Shown: piece after piece, positions 56,379 through 64,000 of the stretch
Layout: each line of letters opens with the position of its first letter
Position numbering within the stretch: the stretch's first letter is position 1
Assembly (NCBI RefSeq): GCF_000710775.1
Contig: NZ_JOJP01000001.1
Span: 649,400-713,399 of the forward strand
DNA length: 64,000 nt
Source: Endozoicomonas elysicola
Lineage (GTDB): Bacteria > Pseudomonadota > Gammaproteobacteria > Pseudomonadales > Endozoicomonadaceae
Direction of reading: 5' to 3'
Position numbers and translations under genes: made by a program
The notes under the pieces: model-generated
What the model was told of the DNA's origin: nothing
What the model saw: only the letters and a program-made list of their open reading frames with translations
The model's database searches: none

Positions 56379-57107
56379 ATGAGAAATCCCCGTATTTTTT
56401 CAGACCAGCCTCTTCAGGCCGGTAGCTCAGTCGGACTTTCAGAAAGTGCGGCCAATCATGTCGGTCGTGTTTTGCGGATGAGGCCCGATGAGCCACTGAT
56501 TCTGTTCAATGGTCAGGGCGGAGCCTGGCAGGGTACTGTAGAGAGTGTCAGTAAAAAGGCGGTCACTGTTTATCTGGAATCCGTTATCGAAGGTGATGCC
56601 CAGTCTCCTTTGATTATTGAGCTTGGACAGACACTCAGTCGTGGCGAACGTATGGACTATGCCATACAGAAGGCAACGGAAGCTGGAGTGACATCAATCA
56701 CTCCCCTGTGGAGTGAGCGGTGTGAGGTCAAGTTAAATGCTGACCGATTGGATAAGCGAGTCAAGCACTGGCAGCAAGTGGCCATCAGCGCCTGTGAACA
56801 ATGTGGTCGTAATATAGTGCCTGTAATAAATACGCCCGTGAAACTGGAAGAGTGGTTCTCAACACGTAGCACCGAGCTTAACTTTGTTTTACATCATCGA
56901 ACTCGGGAAAAGCTAAGTGGTTTTGATCAGCCAACATCTGTATCTCTTCTTATTGGCCCAGAGGGTGGCTTAACCTCTCAGGAAATTGAGCTGGCAGAGA
57001 GTCAACAGTTTAATCCTCTGGCGTTAGGTCCCCGGGTTCTAAGAACTGAAACCGCACCGGTGGTTGCCATTTCTCTGATGCAGTACCTCTGGGGAGATTA
57101 TCAATAG
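56379..57107 (+). CDS. rsmE: 16S rRNA m3U1498 methyltransferase
   Basis: A 242-residue SPOUT-class methyltransferase. N-terminal PUA-like region includes NHVGRVLRMRPDEPLILFNGQG. The knotted SAM-binding end has VSLLIGPEGGLTSQEIELA and LGPRVLRTETAPVVAI. It methylates U1498 of 16S rRNA. Size and motifs are normal. Confidence 0.95.
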   Translation: MRNPRIFSDQPLQAGSSVGLSESAANHVGRVLRMRPDEPLILFNGQGGAWQGTVESVSKKAVTVYLESVIEGDAQSPLIIELGQTLSRGERMDYAIQKATEAGVTSITPLWSERCEVKLNADRLDKRVKHWQQVAISACEQCGRNIVPVINTPVKLEEWFSTRSTELNFVLHHRTREKLSGFDQPTSVSLLIGPEGGLTSQEIELAESQQFNPLALGPRVLRTETAPVVAISLMQYLWGDYQ

Positions 57108-57291
57108 TACTTATTTAGTGAGTATAAGTAGCGAGAGTAAATAGCTGGTCAGCTTGAACAAAAGCCCTATAATTCGCCGTCCTTTTTTGTAAGAGCCTAT
57201 TGTTATGAAAGTGTCGCCTTTCAGGCTCTTTACTTATTTGGCCTTGGGCGAGCGGCACTTTTGTTCAGGGCTGTTTTGGAGTAAATCATTC

Positions 57292-57819
57292 ATGAAGAAG
57301 GTAGCGATTAAAGCTCTGGCTGCTGCTGTTTTTGCTGCATCACTGACTGGCTGTATGGGGCAAATGGGCACCTCCGCGATGGTGACCAAAGCTAACCTGT
57401 CTGTTGTTGATAACCGTTATGGTCGTGCCGGACTGTTCATGCTGCTTAGCCCTGTGTACGGTATTGCAGCCACTGCAGACTTTTTCATTTTCAATACCAT
57501 TGAGTTCTGGACCGGCACTAACCCGATCACCGGTAAGTCTCCAGCAGTCGTTGATATGCCTGTGGATGCTATCTTCAAGGTCAACCACAAGCTGGACAAG
57601 TCCATGACTGAAGTGCCTCTGGATGGTGTGGCTTCTACTTCTTTCAAACAGGTTGATGAGAATACTGTTGAAATGCAGGTGACTTATACCGATGGCCAGC
57701 AGGCCACGATGCGTGGTGAAAAGTCTGGTGAAGAAGTGAATTTCTTCATGGACGGTGAGTTTGTTGCTACCGCTCAGGTTGCTGAACTGAACGATTATGT
57801 TGCTTCCAAGCAGTCTTAA
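57292..57819 (+). CDS. DUF3332 lipoprotein
   Basis: A 175-residue lipoprotein: signal MKKVAIKALAAAVFAASLTG followed by the lipobox cysteine, then VDNRYGRAGLFMLLSPVYG, FFIFNTIEFWTGTNPITGKS and PAVVD, the DUF3332 pattern. The ATG at 57292 follows TGGAGTAA; an earlier in-frame ATG at 57205 would bury the signal peptide. It is probably anchored in the envelope; function unknown. A strong terminator follows. Confidence 0.9.
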   Translation: MKKVAIKALAAAVFAASLTGCMGQMGTSAMVTKANLSVVDNRYGRAGLFMLLSPVYGIAATADFFIFNTIEFWTGTNPITGKSPAVVDMPVDAIFKVNHKLDKSMTEVPLDGVASTSFKQVDENTVEMQVTYTDGQQATMRGEKSGEEVNFFMDGEFVATAQVAELNDYVASKQS

Positions 57820-57835
57820 TTGATTCCGTTAAAGA

Positions 57836-57863
57836 AAAAGGGAGCTTAGAGCTCCCTTTTTTT
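57836..57863 (+). terminator. Intrinsic terminator of DUF3332 gene
   Basis: GGGAGCT-TAG-AGCTCCC with A residues before and TTTTTTT after, about 20 nt beyond the stop. A textbook Rho-independent terminator. Confidence 0.95.
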
Positions 57864-57944
57864 ATGGGTTTTCGGTTTTAGACGATGGAACTATAAAAAT
57901 GAAATACAGTCCAAGTTGGCTTAATATGATACTTGGAATTGATA

Positions 57945-59573
57945 ATGCCAGAAGTTGGAGGAACATCGTCATCAGTTGTTGGGAAAATATTATCAAAATT
58001 TGAAGAAGATATTTTAGACCACATAGATACCTATCCTAGGTGGAGTGCAATTGATGGACGCTGCTATTTTGTTGATGGTCTTTCAATGGAAGGTCGGCGT
58101 AAATTCATTCCTGAATGTATTTTAGAGGATTTTAAATGCCTCGATAAATTTTCAATAAGAGCATTTGACTGCCACTCATCAAAAGAGTTGATTCATAATT
58201 CCAAACACTTTTTTGATCGTAAATTTAAGACTATTGGTCCTGAAGATAGTATTACCCTGCAGAATGATGATAAGTGTGAAGCCTTTATTGTTGGTGGCGA
58301 TAGTAAGAATAATAGTGCTGAATTATTTGTCGCTGTTAATGATAGGGACCAAATGGTGGCTGGAAAGAAAATGATCCTGACTAACTCTAGTAAGAAAAGT
58401 GTTTTACCCTTTGCCAAGGAAAAGGGAGTAAGTTTTGAAAGTCGCCTGAAAGGAAAAAATATTTGGCTGAAACCCTCAGAGTCAGTTCTATTAGAGTTTG
58501 AGATAGAAAGAGATAGAAGAGTGTGGAAGGAGGTAGGAAAGAGCATATCTCACAATGTTTTTTTCGATGCTAACCCGCTGGCTCGGCAGTCAGGTCCGGT
58601 GCTCCAATATGTGGAAAACGGGAAGAGTCAGGGAGTTAACTATGAATTCGATGGCGAGTTATTTCTTCCTCTGAATGTTATTAATAGGTTATTACAGAGT
58701 AGGGTTGATGCAAGTAATGGATCATTTTCCCGGTTCGCTTTTACCAGCAGTGATGCGGAAATTAAGGAATTCCTTGAAGTTGCAAAGACTGAGTTGAAAG
58801 AGAGAGAAGCATCTGTGGCCAAGAAGGAATTTATGCTTCGATGTATAGTTTATGAGCACTTGCCAGAGCATCATACTTTGGCTGTTGCTTTCTATATTAA
58901 AGCGGACAAAGTGTATTGCTATATCCATGAGACGTTAGGGTGCAAAAGTAATCTGGGCAGGAAAATACGAAGTAAACTATTACAAACTATTCAATCCTGT
59001 TTCTCTGGTTATTCAATTATTTGCCTCATACCAAAAGAAGCGATGCAAAAGGATTTTAGTGTTTGTGGCGTTTTTGCTATTAAATTCATAAAATATATCT
59101 GCAAAAATCCTGAGGAATGGATCTCCTTGATGGAAGAGCAGGGTGTTCCGGAAAAGCAGTTAGAAACTAGACCCATTCAGGTAGAGATGTTACCTGCTGA
59201 TTTATTAAAAATGTGCCAAGATGAAAAGCTTGCCTCACAAAAACAGAAAAGTTATCCGGTAGTGGGTAAAAAAAGAGGGGCAAGAACTCTTGAACAATAT
59301 TGGGCTGCATATTCTGGTAGGAATCAAAGGGGCTCAAAAAGTTGTGCAGCTCTGGTGAAGTTGTGTAAATATTATTCTGAGTATATTGATCTTAAAAAGA
59401 AGGCTGAAAAAAGAAAAGTTAAGGCAGCGGGTTGTACCCAAACTTTTGTATCAAGAACTTCTGAAAAAAGGAGCTTGAGAGAATATGATAATAGTTTGTA
59501 TCAACCAGGACCTAAAAAGGAAAAAATCCGGGATGCCCTTACTGGTCGAACTATATATGTGGAAAAAAGTTGA
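57945..59573 (+). CDS. YopJ-like (C55) putative effector
   Basis: A 542-residue protein. The N-terminal half is not recognised. The region from about 300 to 390 shows a CE-clan triad laid out as in YopJ acetyltransferases: H310 (EHHTLAVAFYI), E329 (YCYIHETLG, 19 residues later as between His109 and Glu128 of YopJ), then Q368 six residues before C374 (QKDFSVCGVFAIKFIK, 64 after the His; 63 in YopJ). A lysine/arginine-rich tail follows (430-542), with KKRGAR, KKAEKRKVK and GPKKEK, possibly nuclear-targeting or inositol-phosphate-binding. YopJ proteins are type III effectors that acetylate host kinases. An alternative is a Ulp1-like deubiquitinase of the same clan. The ATG at 57945 is preferred to a TTG at 57933. 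DNA is AT-rich. Confidence 0.7.
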   Translation: MPEVGGTSSSVVGKILSKFEEDILDHIDTYPRWSAIDGRCYFVDGLSMEGRRKFIPECILEDFKCLDKFSIRAFDCHSSKELIHNSKHFFDRKFKTIGPEDSITLQNDDKCEAFIVGGDSKNNSAELFVAVNDRDQMVAGKKMILTNSSKKSVLPFAKEKGVSFESRLKGKNIWLKPSESVLLEFEIERDRRVWKEVGKSISHNVFFDANPLARQSGPVLQYVENGKSQGVNYEFDGELFLPLNVINRLLQSRVDASNGSFSRFAFTSSDAEIKEFLEVAKTELKEREASVAKKEFMLRCIVYEHLPEHHTLAVAFYIKADKVYCYIHETLGCKSNLGRKIRSKLLQTIQSCFSGYSIICLIPKEAMQKDFSVCGVFAIKFIKYICKNPEEWISLMEEQGVPEKQLETRPIQVEMLPADLLKMCQDEKLASQKQKSYPVVGKKRGARTLEQYWAAYSGRNQRGSKSCAALVKLCKYYSEYIDLKKKAEKRKVKAAGCTQTFVSRTSEKRSLREYDNSLYQPGPKKEKIRDALTGRTIYVEKS

Positions 59574-59614
59574 GGTAGAGCCCTGCTCTGGACTACTACC
59601 CATTAGATGTGAGA

Positions 59615-60094
59615 TTAGTGTGTAGCCTCGAGCTTACGCGTAGAAATCACTTCCACAATTTTCTGCTCAAGAAGTAGAAGGTCAGGAATTGACGCTGGAA
59701 CCTCCCTCAGGATAACTCTGTGCTTTTCCATTGGCCCTTTTTCTTCCGCCGAATTTCTCACCTCTTCACGCACCAGTGTTAATGGTTGCGGAATACCCTG
59801 TACCACCATTGCATAGAAGGGTAAGTCATCACTCTTACCGGTACGATGCATAATGGCAATGCGGTTAGTGGCAGAGAACTCTGCAAATCGTCCCCCGTTC
59901 AGCCTTTCAAAGGAAACAACCGGGATCTTGATGCCTCGCCAGAGGAGGTCACCCAGCAACCACTCCGTTTCCGGGTAGTTTTGTTCCGGGCGACTGTAGT
60001 CTTGAACAGCTGCGATGCATGCTGAAGGGATCAGCAAGGGGCGTTGCTGCATAGGTATCAGTACGGATGAAATTGGCTGATGGCTTCCGGACAT
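59615..60094 (-). CDS. chpC: CheW-like protein ChpC
   Basis: A 159-residue CheW-domain protein (LIPMQQRPLLIPSACIAAV, WLLGDLLWRGIKIPVVSFE, ATNRIAIMHRTG, FYAMVVQGIPQPLTL). It lies 65 bp downstream of a hybrid CheA kinase of the Chp type, matching the ChpA-ChpC order of the Pseudomonas type IV pilus chemosensory system. It would couple receptors to ChpA. Confidence 0.82.
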   Translation of the reverse strand: MSGSHQPISSVLIPMQQRPLLIPSACIAAVQDYSRPEQNYPETEWLLGDLLWRGIKIPVVSFERLNGGRFAEFSATNRIAIMHRTGKSDDLPFYAMVVQGIPQPLTLVREEVRNSAEEKGPMEKHRVILREVPASIPDLLLLEQKIVEVISTRKLEATH

Positions 60095-60159
60095 GGTTTC
60101 CTCTTAATTCTGGTGCTGCGCTATTGAGGACCGCAGAGCTTCTTAAAGAAGCTCTGCTA

Positions 60160-63100
60160 TCAGGCTGTCTCAACCGCAATCAGCTTTTCAATGGCTTCGA
60201 GTAATGGACCTTCCTGGAAAGGTTTTCCTATGTACTCATTAACACCAAGGCTGAAGGCCCGGTTGCGATGCTTCTCGCCGGTTCTGGAAGTAATCATGAT
60301 GATGGGCAGATCCTGAAGCTCCGGATCATTCCTGACAGCACTGGCTACCTCGAAACCATCCATACGCGGCATTTCGATATCCAGAAGCATGATATCCGGT
60401 TTGTGCTCTGATAGGAGTGCCATTGCCTCGACTCCATCTCGTGCAGATGTGACCTCGTATCCCTGGCGAGCCAACAGTCGGCTGGTGACTTTCCGCACAG
60501 TTACAGAGTCGTCCACAACAAGCACTCTGACCGGCTGATCACTGCTATCGAGCTCATATCTTTCCACTGTGTCAGGCTTGGCTTCCTGTATGGAAATCTG
60601 ATGCTTGCGGTACAGTGCCGCTGGGTCAAGGATAACCACAACCCGGCCATCACCAAGAATGGTGGCACCGTTAACCCCTGCCAGCCCGGAGAACTGAACC
60701 CCCAGACTTTTGGTAATGATTTCCCGGCTACCCACAATGGAGTCAACCTGAACTGCTATATTCTCACTGCCTCTCTGCACCAGTACGACTGGACACTGCC
60801 CGTCGCTTATTTTGGGGCTGGCAGTACCGATAAGGGCACCCATATAAATCAGCTGGTGCTCGGTACCATTGCCATAAACGAGAGGGGCTTTGTTTCTGTA
60901 ACAGTCAGCAAGCATGCTGGATGACACCATGGATATGCCATCAATAGCATGCATGGGAAGTGCGTACAGGCTGTTACCGACTTCTACCATCAATGCACGA
61001 TTGATGGACAGTGTAAATGGTAGCCTGAGGGAGAAGTGTGTTCCCTGTCCGACTTCAGACTTAATCTGGATACTGCCACCCAGTTGACGAACCGAGTTAT
61101 TCACAACGTCCAACCCGACACCTCGACCAGAGAGGTGGGTGACGTTAGTTGCGGTGCTGAATCCGGACTTCATGATCAGCTCAATGGCTTCCTGATCTGT
61201 TATATGTCCATCCGAACTAATCAGCTTTTGCTCAACAGCCTTGGCTTTAACGGTTTCGATATTGATACCACGACCATCATCGGACAACTCAACCAAAACA
61301 TCCGCACCGTCCCGGCGGATAGACAGTGAAATCTGGCCAGATTCAGGCTTACCTGATTTTCGTCGTTCTTCCAGTGTGTCTTCGATACCATGACCAATGG
61401 CATTTCGCAGCATATGCTCCAGTGGGGCCAGAATTCGCTCGAGCATGGTTCTGTCCATTTCACCCTCGGCATTACTGACCAGTAGCTCGACGGGTTTGCC
61501 TAGATCATCGGATACCTGGCGGACAATTTTGCGTAGCCTGGGGACAAGGCGGCTGAAAGACACCATCCGGGCTTTCATCAGCTTTTCCTGCAGCTCAATT
61601 TGGGTTCTGGACTGTTGCAGCAGCAGAGTTTCTGTATCCCGGGTTTTCTCCTGCAGAGCTTCACGCAGGTCCATCAGGTCAGATGCAGATTCAACCAGCG
61701 AGTGAGAAAGTTGTGACAGTTCTGAGTACTGGTCCATCTCCAGTGGGTCGAAGTCTGGATTATCATTAAAATCGCCCTGGTGACGGGAAATAATCTGGGT
61801 CTGTGTTTCTATATCAAGACGCCTTAACTGCTCCCGAACTCGCAGAATGGTTCGATTCATCTCTTCAAGCGTTCTAGTCGCATCTGCTGTCTGCTGCTCA
61901 ATGCGAGAACGGCTGATGCTGGTTTCCCCAGCGAGGTTAATCAATGTCTCCAGTAGCTCCGATGGGACCCGGACCATTTCACTGGATGTTGTGTGGAGTG
62001 TGCTCCCTTCTGTATCAGCGATCGTTTGAGGGGCTACTCTGATGGTGGATACTGGATCCAGTATCAGCTCAGCACTCTGTTCAGATTGCTGTTGCGGCAG
62101 ATCAGAAAGATCACTTATCCAGTCATCTTCAAATACCTCATGAGTGACAGGCTCGCTGACAGAGGTCTGTCCAAGGTAGTCTGGCAAGACTTCGATATTG
62201 GTGACTGTTGAACTATTGGAGTTCAGTCTGTTCTTCCATTGCCTGAGCTCTTCCAGCATGCGCAGAGCATCAGGCGATGATTCCCCTTTACCGAGAGTTT
62301 TCAGCGTTACTTCAATGGTGTCGTGAGTGTTCTGTATCAGTGCCAGAGGCGCATTCTCAGGCTCACAGCTGCCATTGATAATGGACTCATAGACATCTTC
62401 CAGGGCATGGCTCAGCTCTCCAAGCTCAGTGAGCTCTGCCATCATTGCTCCCCCTTTCAGGGTATGAAGGCATCGTTGAAGCTCATGAACGGGCTGTAAC
62501 TCGTTTGGCGCACTTAGCCATATTTCAAGAGACTGGGCTGAGTCCTCGAGCAGTTCAAAAGCTTCTTCTATAAACAGCTTACGCAGCTCCTGGTCGGACT
62601 CGGTCTCATTGATGAAAGGAGCAAGCAGTGTGCTTTCGGCAGGTGCTATAGGACTTTCAGACCTGATCTCAGATTCTTTAAAGTTCTCGTCCGCAATTGA
62701 AGACAGTACAATTTCTTCTTCAGCATCTGAATCCAGGATGAATTCAAAGGACTCATCCTCTGAATTGTGTTCTGCCTTTTGGTCTGGAAAATCATCAGGT
62801 TCTCTTGCACTTGATGTCTGCTCAAGCAGTAGGGACTCAAGTGCCTCGCGCAGAGCGCTGAAAACTGTCTGTGGAGACTCTGGTGTTTGCTGGGAAGCAA
62901 CCTGGTTCATCATTTCGACCAGAGCTTCAAAGCCATCGATAAATGGTGGTAGTAGCTGCTGGGGCAGTGTCGTTTCGTGTGTTTCCAGATAAACGCAGAC
63001 ATCCCGCAATACATCACAGAGCTCTGCCATGGCTGATAGTCCAGCCTCGTTGGCATTCTCGGCCAGCACCTTCAGTTCGAATTTGAACTGATCAAGTTCT

Positions 63101-64000
63101 TCAAGAGAGATGCTGCTAACCCATGCTTTCAGATGGCTGCTGGCATCAAGTAAAAGGTCAAGATCACTCGCCAGGAAGAGTGCTGCCTGCTGGCCTGGTG
63201 GTTGTTTTTCTGGAGAGAGTTCTGCCGTCAACTCATCTTTTAAGCTGTTGCTGAGCAGTTGGTTATGAAGTGCGTTAAGCCAGTTAAGGAAACTATCAAC
63301 TTTTAGCTCCAGAGACTGAGGAGCTGTTTGAAGTTGCAGCAGTGCGTCTTCAATCAGATCAACGCCCTGTTCCAGCATGCTGATAACCTGGTTGTCAGCA
63401 GGAACCAGATGGGCGCGGATTTCCTTGATCGTTTTTTCAATGGCAGCAATCAGCTCAGCCAGGGGTGTGATTTCAGCCATAAATGCACTGCCCTTGAGAG
63501 TATGCAGCGCTCTCTGGACAGTATCACTGATCTGGATATTACCACCCAGCTGATAGGAACTTTCGATAAAGCTTTTGACAACGCTCAGATGCCCTCTGGC
63601 TTCGCTGTCAAATATTTCAAGTAGTTGCTGGTCGTATTCTGGCTCAGGATCAATGGTGATTGACACTTCTCTTGGAAGGTCGTCACTGACTGCTGCTGTT
63701 TCCACAAAACTGGCTGACTCAACGGTGTCACTGCTCTGATCTACTTCAGTCTGACTTTCCTCTATGATGTTGCCAAATAGAATCGCCGGCTCTTGAGTAT
63801 CAGTCTCTTCAGGCTCATCGCGCTCAATAACAAAGCTGATACCTTTGCCAAGGGCATCCGCCTTTTCCATGCAGATGAGTACTTCAGGGGTGAGCTGTTG
63901 GCTATCAGCGGCAAAATCACGCACCAGTTCCGGTAGCATATTGATGACTTCACCCAGCAGCTCAAGCATTGGCTCAGACGTTGCGATGGCTCCATCAATC
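60160..64000 (-). CDS. chpA: ChpA/PilL hybrid chemosensory kinase (partial)
   Basis: The reading frame is open to the right edge, so the N-terminus is missing; about 1,280 residues are visible. In order: an HPt domain with HTLKGSAFMAE (His near visible residue 166), a second HPt with HTLKGGAMMAEL (near 511), a dimerisation region with ISRSRIEQQTADATRTLEE, a CheA-type ATPase domain (MLRNAIGHGIEDTLEERRKS, DDGRGINIETV, LSGRGVGLDVVNNSV), a CheW domain, and a C-terminal receiver (VLVVDDSVTVRKVTS, phospho-Asp in IMLLDIEMPRMDGFEVA). Multiple HPt domains plus a receiver identify ChpA/PilL, which controls type IV pilus twitching and cAMP rather than flagella. The final residues AVETA end 65 bp before chpC. 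Confidence 0.92.
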   Translation of the reverse strand, partial: IDGAIATSEPMLELLGEVINMLPELVRDFAADSQQLTPEVLICMEKADALGKGISFVIERDEPEETDTQEPAILFGNIIEESQTEVDQSSDTVESASFVETAAVSDDLPREVSITIDPEPEYDQQLLEIFDSEARGHLSVVKSFIESSYQLGGNIQISDTVQRALHTLKGSAFMAEITPLAELIAAIEKTIKEIRAHLVPADNQVISMLEQGVDLIEDALLQLQTAPQSLELKVDSFLNWLNALHNQLLSNSLKDELTAELSPEKQPPGQQAALFLASDLDLLLDASSHLKAWVSSISLEELDQFKFELKVLAENANEAGLSAMAELCDVLRDVCVYLETHETTLPQQLLPPFIDGFEALVEMMNQVASQQTPESPQTVFSALREALESLLLEQTSSAREPDDFPDQKAEHNSEDESFEFILDSDAEEEIVLSSIADENFKESEIRSESPIAPAESTLLAPFINETESDQELRKLFIEEAFELLEDSAQSLEIWLSAPNELQPVHELQRCLHTLKGGAMMAELTELGELSHALEDVYESIINGSCEPENAPLALIQNTHDTIEVTLKTLGKGESSPDALRMLEELRQWKNRLNSNSSTVTNIEVLPDYLGQTSVSEPVTHEVFEDDWISDLSDLPQQQSEQSAELILDPVSTIRVAPQTIADTEGSTLHTTSSEMVRVPSELLETLINLAGETSISRSRIEQQTADATRTLEEMNRTILRVREQLRRLDIETQTQIISRHQGDFNDNPDFDPLEMDQYSELSQLSHSLVESASDLMDLREALQEKTRDTETLLLQQSRTQIELQEKLMKARMVSFSRLVPRLRKIVRQVSDDLGKPVELLVSNAEGEMDRTMLERILAPLEHMLRNAIGHGIEDTLEERRKSGKPESGQISLSIRRDGADVLVELSDDGRGINIETVKAKAVEQKLISSDGHITDQEAIELIMKSGFSTATNVTHLSGRGVGLDVVNNSVRQLGGSIQIKSEVGQGTHFSLRLPFTLSINRALMVEVGNSLYALPMHAIDGISMVSSSMLADCYRNKAPLVYGNGTEHQLIYMGALIGTASPKISDGQCPVVLVQRGSENIAVQVDSIVGSREIITKSLGVQFSGLAGVNGATILGDGRVVVILDPAALYRKHQISIQEAKPDTVERYELDSSDQPVRVLVVDDSVTVRKVTSRLLARQGYEVTSARDGVEAMALLSEHKPDIMLLDIEMPRMDGFEVASAVRNDPELQDLPIIMITSRTGEKHRNRAFSLGVNEYIGKPFQEGPLLEAIEKLIAVETA

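Overview
The window reads as a chromosomal segment of a host-associated marine gammaproteobacterium, most like Endozoicomonas or a close relative. This is an inference from two features. First, the core genes have typical gammaproteobacterial products and gene orders (glpABC-glpR opposite glpFK, pntAB, nfo, rfaH, tkt/epd/pgk, metK/ahcY/metF, rsmE, chpA/chpC). Second, single accessory genes of host-interaction type sit between these core blocks: a nucleotide (ATP/ADP) translocase, a YopJ-like enzyme, an ankyrin protein, an Inc-like membrane protein, a giant orphan protein and a three-member orphan family with a shared N-terminal module. No tRNA, rRNA, CRISPR array or complete transposase gene was seen.

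Layout. 0.1-9.5 kb: a triple RidA-domain protein, then a divergent agmatine deiminase energy cluster. Carbamate kinase and putrescine carbamoyltransferase lie leftward; two APC exchangers, agmatine deiminase and two paralogous TetR-type regulators lie rightward. Agmatine would enter in exchange for putrescine, be deiminated to carbamoylputrescine, and be split to putrescine and carbamoyl phosphate, which yields ATP. 9.5-18 kb: a candidate structured RNA, a 1,985-residue orphan protein, a small orphan protein and about 1 kb of AT-rich non-coding DNA. 18-26 kb: glycerol and glycerol-3-phosphate catabolism (glpABC-glpR leftward, glpFK rightward) with GlpR-type half-sites between. A 259-bp twin-hairpin MITE-like element has landed inside the hairpin that follows glpK.

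26-39 kb: a PEBP-family protein, pntAB transhydrogenase, a YjbR protein, a LysR regulator divergent from a DUF1127 protein, an orphan flavoprotein, nfo, an Inc-like membrane protein overlapping a second ORF, and rfaH coupled to a lysophospholipase-like hydrolase. 38-47.6 kb: pgk, epd and tkt, which normally sit together, are separated by accessory genes. Three of these encode proteins with the same N-terminal module of about 48 residues and unrelated C-termini. 48-56 kb: an Npt/Tlc-type ATP/ADP translocase bracketed by two copies of a short repeat pair. The S-adenosylmethionine cycle genes follow (ArsR-methyltransferase fusion regulator, metK, ahcY, metF), interrupted by an ankyrin gene with exact 207-bp tandem repeats. 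Matching palindromes overlap the -35 boxes of the regulator gene and of ahcY.

56-64 kb: rsmE, a DUF3332 lipoprotein, a YopJ-like protein with a His-Glu-Cys triad, and the chpC/chpA chemosensory genes of the type IV pilus system; chpA runs off the right edge.

Most attractive leads: the nucleotide translocase in its repeat bracket, the YopJ-like candidate effector, the N-terminal-module family in the tkt/epd/pgk locus, and the twin-hairpin element in the glpK terminator. All assignments come from reading the sequence; no database search was run.
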